21,317 nt of DNA from Candidatus Iainarchaeum andersonii SCGC AAA011-E11 (GCA_000402355.1 AQRS01000019.1:1-21317), one strand, 5' to 3'. Counted from the first letter of the stretch, positions 1-7,164 are shown. Notes: generated by a model from the letters alone, not told the origin. Program-made: numbers and translations.

Positions 1-12
1 AAACGGGCATAC

Positions 13-47
13 GTGGTCATTTTGGGCTAAAAAAACCCAAAAACCAC
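13..47. repeat. Inverted repeat at the left edge
   Basis: GTGGT at 13-17 pairs with ACCAC at 43-47, and TTTTGGG at 20-26 pairs with CCCAAAA at 36-42. Two bases (18-19) bulge on one side and the loop is 27-35. That is 12 base pairs. It lies downstream of the minus-strand tRNA gene and may belong to transcript ends of that gene or of a neighbour outside the window. Its function is unknown. Confidence 0.35.
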
Positions 48-84
48 AAAATCACCCAATTTTGTCCCAGAGTCCATGGGCGCT

Positions 85-91
85 AAAAAAA
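85..91 (-). terminator. Oligo-T terminator after tRNA-Glu
   Basis: A run of seven T on the minus strand begins three bases after the tRNA discriminator base. Archaeal RNA polymerase commonly stops at such T runs, so this is the likely 3' end of the tRNA precursor. Confidence 0.5.
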
Positions 92-94
92 GTG

Positions 95-169
95 TGCCCC
101 GGCCGGGATTTGAACCCGGGTTCTCGGCTTGAAAGGCCGGTGTCCTTGGCCGGGCTAGACGATCGGGGC
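95..169 (-). tRNA. tRNA-Glu (anticodon TTC)
   Basis: Read on the minus strand, the sequence folds as a 75-nt cloverleaf with acceptor GCCCCGA/CCGGGGC, discriminator A, D stem GTCT/GGAC, anticodon loop CTTTCAA (anticodon TTC), four-base variable loop, T stem CCGGG/CCCGG and T loop TTCAAAT. The anticodon decodes GAA/GAG, and the layout closely follows the usual archaeal tRNA-Glu. CCA is not encoded (CAC follows). Two stem positions are mismatched: A7 opposite C66 and C27 opposite A43. No intron is seen. The tRNA identity is secure; only the significance of the mismatches is open. Confidence 0.95.
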
Positions 170-259
170 ACAACAGTTTTCTTCCCTTTCCGCAAATACA
201 GGAACTTATGAAAAAGAAAAGAATGCCTAAACTGCAGAAAGAAAATGGTGGGCAATTGC

Positions 260-268
260 TTTAAAATA
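260..268 (+). promoter_or_regulatory. TATA-like box for the L40e gene
   Basis: TTTAAAATA lies 56-64 bases before the L40e start codon. It predicts transcription starting near 290 and a leader of about 30 nt, which contains a GGCGTG sequence usable as a weak ribosome-binding site. Confidence 0.4.
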
Positions 269-323
269 GTTTCACTGAAGGGAATTGTTAACAAATACTC
301 TTTAGGTAAAGGCGTGAACAAAA

Positions 324-497
324 ATGGCCATGTCAATCCCTGTAATCAAAAGGCTCTTTGAGAACGTCTGGATATGCATGAGATGCAACGCCAAAATAAG
401 GGGCCAAAAAGGCAAAAAGCCATTGAAATGCAGGAAATGCAACAGCAAGAGGCTCAGGCTCAAGAAGAAAGCCAAAAAGAAAACTGCAGCAGCCTGA
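324..497 (+). CDS. rpl40e: 50S ribosomal protein L40e
   Basis: A 57-residue basic protein reads from ATG at 324 to TGA at 495-497. It begins MAMSIPVIKRLFENVWIC and carries a C4 zinc ribbon, CMRC at residues 18-21 and CRKC at 36-39, followed by a Lys/Arg-rich tail ending in KKKTAAA. This is the archaeal/eukaryotic L40e family of the large ribosomal subunit, in which the zinc ribbon stabilises a short rRNA-binding fold. Length and motif spacing fit the family. The second methionine (residue 3) is an alternative start. It stands alone between the tRNA on the opposite strand and the prenyltransferase gene, with its own TATA box and a hairpin just after the stop. Confidence 0.93.
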   Translation: MAMSIPVIKRLFENVWICMRCNAKIRGQKGKKPLKCRKCNSKRLRLKKKAKKKTAAA

Positions 498-500
498 AAT

Positions 501-520
501 AACCTGAATTTCCACAGGTT
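501..520 (+). terminator. Hairpin downstream of L40e
   Basis: AACCTG (501-506) and CAGGTT (515-520) form a perfect 6-bp stem with an 8-base loop, four bases after the L40e stop codon. The position suggests transcript-end stabilisation or termination. No T run follows, so it is not a classical intrinsic terminator. Confidence 0.35.
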
Positions 521-581
521 AAGCAAAGCCAAAAACCCTGAATTTACCCCGTTAAGCCTCAATGAGCAGCGGGAAAAATGG

Positions 582-587
582 TTTAAA
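582..587 (+). promoter_or_regulatory. TATA-like box for the prenyltransferase operon
   Basis: TTTAAA lies 25-30 bases before the ATG at 612, which would place the transcription start at or very near the start codon. No Shine-Dalgarno sequence precedes that ATG, consistent with a leaderless mRNA. Confidence 0.4.
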
Positions 588-611
588 GGGGTTTACGCCA
601 CTTATTCCTGC

Positions 612-1430
612 ATGCTAAGGGAACTGTTTCTCGCAACAAGACCGGGCAACTCCGCAATTGCCGCAATCGGCGTTTTTGTCGGCTTCAGCGTTGCACTCAA
701 TTCAATCGCGTTCATGCAGCCATTGGCATTCGCAATGCTTGCCGCAATCCTGGTAACGGGCGCGGGAAACATCATCAACGATTATTTCGACGAAAAAACC
801 GACACGAGAATGTGGAAAAAGAATTTCATTGCACATGGAAAAATAAGTGCGGACTCCGCGCTCCTTGCAAGCGCCCTCCTCTTCGGCGCGGGCATTATTA
901 TTTCTTTATATATTAACAGCCATGCCCTTGCAATCGCCCTTGGAGTTTCCGCGCTGCTAGTAATTTATTCGGCATTGATGAGGCAGCGCAAGTTCATCGG
1001 CAACCTTGTGGTTGCGTTGGGAACCGCAATGACTTTGATTTATGGCGCATCAATAGCGCAATCCTATGGCACAATAATTTTCCTCGCGGCATCCGCATTC
1101 TTCGCGAACGTTGCGCGCGAAATAATCAAGGATGCACAGGACATTAAAGGGGACTTGGGCGAGAAAAAAACCCTTCCAATGCTCATTGGATTCGGGGAAA
1201 TAAAAAAAATCGTGCTCGGACTCTACGCGCTCGCGCTCGGTTTCTCGCTCGCGGCATGGGGCATTGGCCTCATGACCGGAATTTATTTTATAATACTGCT
1301 TGCGGTATCCGCGCTGCTCTTCGCAAATTCATACAGGCTCTGCGCGCAAAAAAGCTTCGGCGCGGCGCAGAAATACGGCAAGTACGGCATGATTGCGGCA
1401 CTGCTGGCATTTATTGCTTCGGTGATTTGA
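612..1430 (+). CDS. UbiA-family prenyltransferase, probable digeranylgeranylglyceryl phosphate synthase
   Basis: This 272-residue, multi-spanning membrane protein belongs to the UbiA superfamily. The first Mg-diphosphate motif is NDYFDEKTD (residues 56-64) and the second is DAQDIKGD (174-181), followed by EKKTLPMLIG. The block RE-IIKD-QDIKGD-KTLP is the pattern of archaeal DGGGP synthase, which attaches the second geranylgeranyl chain to glycerol phosphate in ether-lipid synthesis. One oddity: the Arg/Pro-rich segment that normally follows the first motif (of the type NRPxRPIPSG) is replaced by MWKKNFIAHGKIS, which could mean a different acceptor. It is the first gene of a three-gene plus-strand run, with one base between it and the next gene. 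UbiA membership is certain; the substrate is likely but unproven. Confidence 0.85.
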   Translation: MLRELFLATRPGNSAIAAIGVFVGFSVALNSIAFMQPLAFAMLAAILVTGAGNIINDYFDEKTDTRMWKKNFIAHGKISADSALLASALLFGAGIIISLYINSHALAIALGVSALLVIYSALMRQRKFIGNLVVALGTAMTLIYGASIAQSYGTIIFLAASAFFANVAREIIKDAQDIKGDLGEKKTLPMLIGFGEIKKIVLGLYALALGFSLAAWGIGLMTGIYFIILLAVSALLFANSYRLCAQKSFGAAQKYGKYGMIAALLAFIASVI

Positions 1431-1431
1431 A

Positions 1432-2349
1432 ATGCGGGAGGAAACCATAAACCGCACAATAAGCGCGCTGCACGAAAATGGATACGCCGTAACCACGTTC
1501 TTCCGCACCAACACGTGCTTTGACCTCATAGCCGTAAAGGGAAACAAAAAACTCATCGTAAAAATTTACGAGAACATTGATTCCATAAGGAAGGAGCAGG
1601 GCGAGGAACTGCGCAAGCTCGGAAGCGTTCTCGAAGCGAACTGCGTAATCATAGGGAAAAAAACCAAGGTATTCGGACTTGAAAACGGCGTGGTGTACGA
1701 AAGGTACGGGATTCCGGTTGTCGCCATAGGCACGTTCGAAAAGGCCCTTGAGAATGAACTGCCGAAAGTGCGGCATTTCAAGGGCAAAAACATTGTTGAA
1801 ATTAACTTTGAAAAGCTGCGGGAAAAGCGCGAAGAAATGGAATTATCCATGGATGAGCTCTCGAAAAAGCTTGGGGTTGCGAGCGAAACCCTTTACAGGT
1901 TTGAAAAGGGCGCGAGCACATCGCTTGAAACCGCAAAAAAAATGGAGGAACATCTCCACCAAGGCTTTGTAAAGGAAATAAGTTTGCTGGGCAACAGGCC
2001 CGAAAAGGAGGAGTTCGACGAGGAGCCAGGGGAAAAACTGCTGGAGAGGATACGCGAGCTCGGAGTGAAAATGGCATTGTTCAGGCACTCGCCATTTGAT
2101 GCGTACGGGAGCGCGGTGGAGGGCATATTCATCAGCACAGGCAAAGGAAAATTCGACATACCGAGAAAAGCCGCGGAATTGAAAAAAATGCGCGGCGCCT
2201 CGGATGCGGACTCCATAATAATCGCGAAGGAATTCGGGCGCAGGAGCATTGATGACGTGCCCATAATTTTTGAGGAGGAACTTTACTCGATTTCCAAGCT
2301 GAAGGACCTCAAAAAAATGATGCGCGAGCGGGAAGAAAATGAAAAATGA
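1432..2349 (+). CDS. Archaeal HTH-type regulator with nuclease-like N-terminal domain
   Basis: A 305-residue cytoplasmic protein. Residues 1-125 look like a restriction-endonuclease-type alpha/beta fold (CFDLIAVKGNKKLIVKIYEN, residues 29-48, has the Asp and the beta-strand Lys of that core). Residues 127-172 form a Cro/C1-type helix-turn-helix (LREKREEMELSMDELSKKLG, then ETLYRFEKG). Residues 200-300 form a conserved-looking C-terminal domain. This domain order is that of a family found widely in archaea and annotated as putative HTH-type transcriptional regulator. Targets are unknown. It starts one base after the prenyltransferase stop and its end overlaps the next gene by 11 bases, so all three are probably co-transcribed. 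The acidic residue of the catalytic ExK motif is not evident, so nuclease activity is doubtful. Confidence 0.75.
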   Translation: MREETINRTISALHENGYAVTTFFRTNTCFDLIAVKGNKKLIVKIYENIDSIRKEQGEELRKLGSVLEANCVIIGKKTKVFGLENGVVYERYGIPVVAIGTFEKALENELPKVRHFKGKNIVEINFEKLREKREEMELSMDELSKKLGVASETLYRFEKGASTSLETAKKMEEHLHQGFVKEISLLGNRPEKEEFDEEPGEKLLERIRELGVKMALFRHSPFDAYGSAVEGIFISTGKGKFDIPRKAAELKKMRGASDADSIIIAKEFGRRSIDDVPIIFEEELYSISKLKDLKKMMREREENEK

Positions 2350-3004
2350 ATTCGCCGCAAAGAGAACGCGGCTTGTTGAATACATTTCGGGCTTCGCAAT
2401 AAAAAGCGCGGAAGTGAAAAACGCTTTCCTTGAAGTAAAGCGGGAAAACTTCGTTCCTGAAAAATTCAGGCGGTACGCCTATGAGGACGAAGCTCTCCCA
2501 TTAAGGCAGGGACAGACAATTTCACAGCCCTCGACAATAGCGATAATGCTGGAGCTGCTCGGCGTTTCAAAAGGAATGGCGGTGCTTGAAGTTGGCAGCG
2601 GATTCGGTTATGTGATTGCGCTTCTCTCAAAAATCGCGGGCGGAGAAGGGAAAATTTTCGGCGTCGAAACACTCAGGGAATTGGCAGAGCAATGCAAAAA
2701 AAACCTTGAAAAAGAGGAAATTAAAAACGCGGAGATACTGAATGCCGATGGTTACGAAGGCTGGCCGGAAAAGGCGCCGTTCGACCGCATACTCGTGAGC
2801 TGCGCCTGCCCATTCATTCCAAAAAAGCTTTTCGACCAATTGAATGAAGGCGGGCGCATTGTGGCGCCTGTAGGTGATGAAGGCACACAGATGCTGGAAA
2901 TAATGATTAAGCGGGAAGGCAAGCCGTTCAAGAAAACCTATTATGAAAGCACATTTGTTTTTGTTCCAATGAAAAGCAAAGAGTTCAGGTCTTTCCATCA
3001 ATGA
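2339..3004 (+). CDS. pcm: Protein-L-isoaspartate O-methyltransferase
   Basis: A 221-residue SAM-dependent methyltransferase of the PCMT family, which repairs damaged proteins by methylating isoaspartyl residues. It shows the substrate-side motif LRQGQTISQPSTIAIMLELL (residues 55-74), the SAM-binding glycine motif VLEVGSGFGYV (about 81-91), an acidic GVETLREL strand-end, and DRILVSCACP. Length is typical of archaeal and bacterial Pcm. The ATG at 2339 lies inside the end of the upstream regulator gene (11-base overlap), implying translational coupling. At its 3' end it overlaps the converging thiQ gene by 20 bases. The family call is confident. Confidence 0.92.
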   Translation: MKNEFAAKRTRLVEYISGFAIKSAEVKNAFLEVKRENFVPEKFRRYAYEDEALPLRQGQTISQPSTIAIMLELLGVSKGMAVLEVGSGFGYVIALLSKIAGGEGKIFGVETLRELAEQCKKNLEKEEIKNAEILNADGYEGWPEKAPFDRILVSCACPFIPKKLFDQLNEGGRIVAPVGDEGTQMLEIMIKREGKPFKKTYYESTFVFVPMKSKEFRSFHQ

Positions 3005-3827
3005 ACCGGTAATTTGTTTTCTTGAAAATTATTACCGGCTTTCCGGAACCAGATTGCGCGGGAACGGAAAAATTGCCTATTATCACGTTTCCTTTTCGGG
3101 ATTTTTGCTGCTTTGCCTCAACCACGAAATAGTCAGAAAAAAAATCCTTTACAAAAGAATTTGCGGGTTTGAGAAGGACATCGAAAGGAGTGCCTTCCTG
3201 CTCCTTTGAACCGTTGTTCATTACTATTAGCCTGTCGCTCAGGAAAAACGCCTCGTCAAGGTCATGTGTAACCAGTATTACCGTGAGCCCTGTTTTTGCA
3301 CGCAGCTCTTTCAGGAAGAGCTTCATTCCCTCCTTGAGCTTGCCATCAAGGCCGTTGAACGGCTCATCCAAAAGCAGAGCGCTCGGATTGAAGGCTATCG
3401 CGCGCGCAATGGCCACGCGCTTCTGTTCACCGCCGCTCAAAAAATTTACATTCCGCCTTCCAAAACCCTCGAAATGAACAAGACGCAAAGCTTCGGAAAC
3501 CTTTTTTTCCAAATCTTTTTCCTTTTTCATTTTGAGGCCGAAAGCAACGTTCCCGAAAACATCGAGGTGCGAAAAAAGCGAGTTGCCCTGGAAAACAACT
3601 CCAAGGCCCCTTTCCTCCGGAGCAGTTTTGGTTACATCTTTTTCCCCGAAGAGGATTTTTCCAGAAGAAGGCTTTTCCAGCCCGCAAAGGAGCCTGAGGA
3701 GGGTTGTTTTGCCTGAGCCGCTTGGGCCGAGCACTGAAACGAACGAGCCGGATTTGAAAACAGAGGAAAAATTTTCGAGTTTCCAGTCCTTGTAAGCAAC
3801 TCCTATGCCTTTCAGTTCGATGCGCAT
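2985..3827 (-). CDS. thiQ: Thiamine ABC transporter ATPase (ThiQ-like)
   Basis: A 280-residue ABC ATPase with Walker A GPSGSGKTT (34-42), Q-loop Gln80, signature LSGGEQKR (130-137), Walker B LLLDEP (151-156) and switch His188. It energises the adjacent fused permease. Domain sequence alone would only say CUT/Fe/thiamine-type importer ATPase; the thiamine assignment comes from the ThiB-like binding protein in the same operon. Residues about 230-280 form a C-terminal extension beyond the usual ThiQ length (about 230 residues), perhaps a small TOBE-like regulatory domain. Its ATG follows the thiP stop after one base. The 3' end overlaps pcm by 20 bases. Confidence 0.85.
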   Translation of the reverse strand: MRIELKGIGVAYKDWKLENFSSVFKSGSFVSVLGPSGSGKTTLLRLLCGLEKPSSGKILFGEKDVTKTAPEERGLGVVFQGNSLFSHLDVFGNVAFGLKMKKEKDLEKKVSEALRLVHFEGFGRRNVNFLSGGEQKRVAIARAIAFNPSALLLDEPFNGLDGKLKEGMKLFLKELRAKTGLTVILVTHDLDEAFFLSDRLIVMNNGSKEQEGTPFDVLLKPANSFVKDFFSDYFVVEAKQQKSRKGNVIIGNFSVPAQSGSGKPVIIFKKTNYRFIDGKT

Positions 3828-3828
3828 T

Positions 3829-5457
3829 TCAGAACACCCTTACATCCTTCAAAAAAGTTTCTATAGCATAGAACGAAATAAAGCTTATGAACGCAAGCAC
3901 CAGACCCATTGTTGTTGCGGCAAAAATCTGGTAAGTGCCGAGAAGCCTGAAAATGTACACAGGCATCGTCGGAAAGACGCCGTCATAAAGCACCAGAACC
4001 AAACCGAGCTCGCCGAGGGAAACCGCAAAGCCGAAAGCAATGGAAGCAAGGATTGCGCCTTTAATGCGCGGAAGCTGAACCAGTTTCAAAACCGAAAAAT
4101 CATTTGCGCCGAGGGTTTTCGCGGCATCAACGGAGGCATCATCAACCTTGGCAAGAGCATTGCCTATTATGCGGAGCGCGAAAGGAAAAGCAAGCACTGA
4201 ATGGCCGAGCGCTATTATGAAAAAATTTCCCGAGCCGAAGGCAACGAGGTAACCGAAAGCCAGCGTAATGACGGAAACCGCAATCGATGCGCCGAGAAAA
4301 AAATTCAGCCCCTTTATGCGCGTCTGTTTCAATGAAGCAAGCAAACCCAAAAAGGTTGCAGTTACCGAAGCTATTATTGCAAAGGCGAGGCTGTTGAAAA
4401 TAGCGGAAATGGGAGTGGTTCCGGAAAGGCTTTTTACGGAGGGAAAGAAAATCGTTTTGATTCCATCAAGCGAAAAGGCGCCTGTAGCGGCATCGAAAAA
4501 TGAAAAAACAAAAATGGAAAGGATTGGAACCGCCACGAAAAGAACAACAAGGAACAGAAAAAACAGTTCCACGATGCCCCTCAAAGAATTTTGATTCAGC
4601 TTTTGCGGCTTTTCAGTGTAAAGCCTCTCCTGAATAACCGTCCGCGAAGAAAACTTCGAGTACGCAAATGCAACGAGCGACAAAGCAACGAACTGGAAAA
4701 GCGCGAGCAATGCACCCAACTCAAAATTCAGGCCCCTGCTTATCTGCCTGTAAATCTCAACCTCCAAAGTCGTGAATTGTATTCCGCCAAGGGAAATCAC
4801 TATGGCAAAGCTCATGAAAGTGTAAATGAAAACAAGCGATGCGGACGCGAGTATTGAAGGCAAGAGCTGCGGCAAGGTAACAGACAAAAAAACCCTTAAT
4901 TTTCCCGCGCCGAGCGTCTTGGCGGCCTCTTTCATAGAAACATCAAGGTTTTCCCATGCACTTGAAACGAACTTCAGCACAAGAGGAAAATTGTAGAACA
5001 CATGCGCAACAATTATCCCGAAGAAACCGTACAGGAACTGCACAGGCTCATTGAAGCCCAGGTATTTCGACAGAAAAGAATTCACCCACCCGTTGTTGCC
5101 AAGCACAATTATGAATGCGAGCACAACAAGAATTGAGGGAAAAACCGCGGGAACAAGAGAGAACGCCTTGAGGAGCTTTTTTCCCGGAAAATCCCTGCGC
5201 GCAACGATATAGGCAGCGGGAACACCGATGAGAACCGCAAAGAAAGTGGAAATAGACGCCTGGAAAAACGAGTTCCGCAAAAGTGCAGAGTGTGAGGAAA
5301 GGAAATCCGCGAGCAGAAAAAAGCCGGAAAAGCCCGATGCAAATGCTTTCGAAAAAATGAGGACAAGCGGATACGCGAAGAACAAGGCAAAAAATGAAGC
5401 CAGCAATGCGGAGCCCGCTAACCTGAAAGCATTATTTTTTCCCATTCCAAAATCCAT
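3829..5457 (-). CDS. thiP: Thiamine ABC transporter permease, fused two-domain (ThiP-like)
   Basis: A 542-residue membrane protein made of two tandem binding-protein-dependent permease domains with about twelve hydrophobic segments. The two EAA-type loops that contact the ATPase are visible: SMKEAAKTLGAGKLRVF in the first half and SVDAAKTLGANDFSVL in the second. Fusion of both permease domains and total length near 540 match ThiP and related Fe-type importers. ATG at 5457 is preceded by GGAAG; ATG at 5445 is an alternative. The gene starts inside the last 40 bases of thiB, so it is translationally coupled to it, and thiQ follows one base after its stop. Confidence 0.88.
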   Translation of the reverse strand: MDFGMGKNNAFRLAGSALLASFFALFFAYPLVLIFSKAFASGFSGFFLLADFLSSHSALLRNSFFQASISTFFAVLIGVPAAYIVARRDFPGKKLLKAFSLVPAVFPSILVVLAFIIVLGNNGWVNSFLSKYLGFNEPVQFLYGFFGIIVAHVFYNFPLVLKFVSSAWENLDVSMKEAAKTLGAGKLRVFLSVTLPQLLPSILASASLVFIYTFMSFAIVISLGGIQFTTLEVEIYRQISRGLNFELGALLALFQFVALSLVAFAYSKFSSRTVIQERLYTEKPQKLNQNSLRGIVELFFLFLVVLFVAVPILSIFVFSFFDAATGAFSLDGIKTIFFPSVKSLSGTTPISAIFNSLAFAIIASVTATFLGLLASLKQTRIKGLNFFLGASIAVSVITLAFGYLVAFGSGNFFIIALGHSVLAFPFALRIIGNALAKVDDASVDAAKTLGANDFSVLKLVQLPRIKGAILASIAFGFAVSLGELGLVLVLYDGVFPTMPVYIFRLLGTYQIFAATTMGLVLAFISFISFYAIETFLKDVRVF

Positions 5458-6440
5458 TTTTCTTCCTTCTCATCAACAAGCTTTGGGTCAAGCTCCAGCT
5501 GCTTCTGCGGGAACAACGCGTATTGCCTGAATGAAGCAGGAAGCTTGACATCTTTGTTCACCGGATACATGAACTGGTGCAGCGGAATTTCCTGCTGGAA
5601 CTTCTTTTCAAGCGAAAACTCAATGAACTTCTCGGCCAAAAGGCGGTTCTTGGTTCCCTTCACAATGCCCATGCCCTCAACCTGAATGTAATGGCCTTCC
5701 TTGAAACCCGCAGCCAAAAAATAATTTTTGTCCTCGAACTGCGAATAATATGGCGGCGAAGTCGCGTAACTCAGGTAAATCGGCACTTCGCCCTGCGCGA
5801 ACATTCCGGCACTCTGATCCCAGCTGTCAGTGACCGTTAAAATGTTCGGCTTGAGTTTTTTCCAGAAGTCCTTGTAGCCTGGGTCACCGTAAACCGCAAC
5901 CGTCCATAAAAGCAATGCCAAGCCAGGCGAAGATGTGCGCGGATTCTGGATTGCAATTTTTTTCTGAAGAGAAGGGTCGAGGAGCGAGTCAAAACTATTC
6001 ATGGAAACATTAACCTTAGAACTGTCATAAACAAACGCAATGTAACCGTAATCGTAAGGCGTCAAATAACCCTGCTTGTCAAAGCGCAGGTTTTCCGGAA
6101 CAACGGAAATGTTTTTCGGGGTGAATTTTTCAAGCACATCTGCCTTGTACATCTGCGAAAGCATGCTGTTGTCGATTCCGATCAGAATGTCGGCCTTGGG
6201 TTTGCCCTTCTCGAGAAGCGCCGTGCTCAGAACTTGCCCCGCATCCCCCTTGGCAATCATGTGAACGTTGCAGTCGCACTGCTCCTCGAAAGCTTCTATG
6301 ACCGCAGGGCCAAGCCCGTACTCGGAAGCCATTGAATCATAAGTGTAAATCGTGAGGTCAGCCTTCTGCGGCTGTGCGCAGCCGGAAAAAAACAGAATCA
6401 CCGCAAGTAACAGCGGAACAAGGAGTTTGAATGAGGCCAT
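5418..6440 (-). CDS. thiB: Thiamine-binding lipoprotein (ThiB/TbpA-like)
   Basis: A 340-residue extracellular solute-binding protein. It has a signal peptide with a lipobox-like FFSGC (Cys21), followed by LTIYTYDSMASEYG. The segments NPRTSSPGLALLLW (166-179), TVTDSWDQSAGMF (202-214) and IYLSYATSPPYY (221-232) match the thiamine-contacting regions of the ThiB family closely, making this the most substrate-specific evidence in the operon. It captures thiamine or its phosphates outside the membrane and delivers it to ThiP/ThiQ. The ATG at 6440 has no Shine-Dalgarno but has a TATA-like box 23-30 bases upstream, so it can be transcribed leaderless even within the operon. Confidence 0.9.
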   Translation of the reverse strand: MASFKLLVPLLLAVILFFSGCAQPQKADLTIYTYDSMASEYGLGPAVIEAFEEQCDCNVHMIAKGDAGQVLSTALLEKGKPKADILIGIDNSMLSQMYKADVLEKFTPKNISVVPENLRFDKQGYLTPYDYGYIAFVYDSSKVNVSMNSFDSLLDPSLQKKIAIQNPRTSSPGLALLLWTVAVYGDPGYKDFWKKLKPNILTVTDSWDQSAGMFAQGEVPIYLSYATSPPYYSQFEDKNYFLAAGFKEGHYIQVEGMGIVKGTKNRLLAEKFIEFSLEKKFQQEIPLHQFMYPVNKDVKLPASFRQYALFPQKQLELDPKLVDEKEEKWILEWEKIMLSG

Positions 6441-6462
6441 GAGGAAAATTTGAGCTGCAAGG

Positions 6463-6470
6463 CTTTAAAA
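6463..6470 (-). promoter_or_regulatory. TATA-like box for thiB
   Basis: TTTTAAAG on the minus strand sits 23-30 bases before the thiB ATG, in the 30-base gap after the kinase gene. It would give a leaderless transcript and allow the transporter to be expressed independently of the kinase. Confidence 0.4.
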
Positions 6471-7106
6471 TCAAAACCATTCCCTGAAATGCACGCACAG
6501 CAACAATCCGTCTTTGAACGAAATAAAAGCTTTTTTGCCTTTAAACTCGTTGCTGATGCCCACGCCGATGCCGAAACGCAGATTGTAATTCTCAAGTTCG
6601 TACTTGAACCCTTTCAATGAAAGGCCCTTCACAGCCCCATTCAGGGGGAACAAGGAAATCTTTTCGCCCGGAATGCCTTCAACCGAAAATTTTTTCCTCA
6701 TGAGGTAAATTTCCTGGTTCTCATGCACGATTTTCGCGTTTATTTTCTCCGGAACCTGTGACAGTACAAAAACATTCGTGAGGGTCATATCAGCCCTCGT
6801 CCCTATCGCGCCGAGAATCAAAAGTTCGGAGAACTTTTTTTCAATGCAGTAATTCAGCGCAAGCTCCAAATCAATCTTGTCCTTTTCGCGCGGAAAACGG
6901 AGCATTTCAATTTTCCTGAATTTTTTCAGCGCGCTCTTGTTTATGGAATCCATGTCCCCGATAATTATGTCAGGCACAAATTTTGTCCCAACAAGCTTGT
7001 TGGCGCCGCCGTCGACCGCGACAATGAAGTCGCCCTTCGCGATGTGCGAGTAAAGATACTTCGTGTTCACGGAACCATTGCATATCAGGACAGCTTTCTT
7101 CGGCAT
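6471..7106 (-). CDS. Thiamine pyrophosphokinase
   Basis: A 211-residue protein of the thiamine pyrophosphokinase fold, which transfers a diphosphate from ATP to thiamine to make the cofactor TPP. Motifs in order: VAVDGGANKL, PDIIIGDMDS, the DKIDLELAL segment, GAIGTRADMTLTNVFVL, then a C-terminal beta domain with KISLFPL and a GISNEF-like segment. The usual GxRxDHxLxN motif has Met where the His normally stands. The start is the ATG at 7106; an in-frame TTG at 7124 lies in the promoter region and is less likely. It precedes thiB by 30 bases, so uptake and activation of thiamine are encoded together. A distant alternative is the archaeal pterin diphosphokinase MptE, but the context and motifs favour thiamine. 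Confidence 0.85.
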   Translation of the reverse strand: MPKKAVLICNGSVNTKYLYSHIAKGDFIVAVDGGANKLVGTKFVPDIIIGDMDSINKSALKKFRKIEMLRFPREKDKIDLELALNYCIEKKFSELLILGAIGTRADMTLTNVFVLSQVPEKINAKIVHENQEIYLMRKKFSVEGIPGEKISLFPLNGAVKGLSLKGFKYELENYNLRFGIGVGISNEFKGKKAFISFKDGLLLCVHFREWF

Positions 7107-7127
7107 AAGGCAAAAACCACTCAAAAC

Positions 7128-7137
7128 AATTAATTAA
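7128..7137. promoter_or_regulatory. Shared AT-rich promoter element between kinase and folC genes
   Basis: AATTAATTAA lies 28-37 bases before the folC ATG and 22-31 bases before the kinase ATG. Its palindromic core TTAATTAA can serve as a TATA box in both directions, giving near-leaderless transcripts each way. Confidence 0.4.
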
Positions 7138-7164
7138 GCCTTTGCGGGAAACATTTTATATCAT

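Noticed and set aside
52..336. 94-codon minus-strand frame across the tRNA
   Set aside because: It runs through the whole tRNA-Glu gene and the L40e promoter and has no protein-family features.
302..562. Hydrophobic minus-strand frames over 302-562
   Set aside because: They are the complement of the Lys/Arg-rich L40e gene, which has a clear zinc-ribbon product on the plus strand.
6441..6470. TPP riboswitch ahead of the thiamine operon
   Set aside because: The gap is far too short and no conserved THI-element sequence is present.
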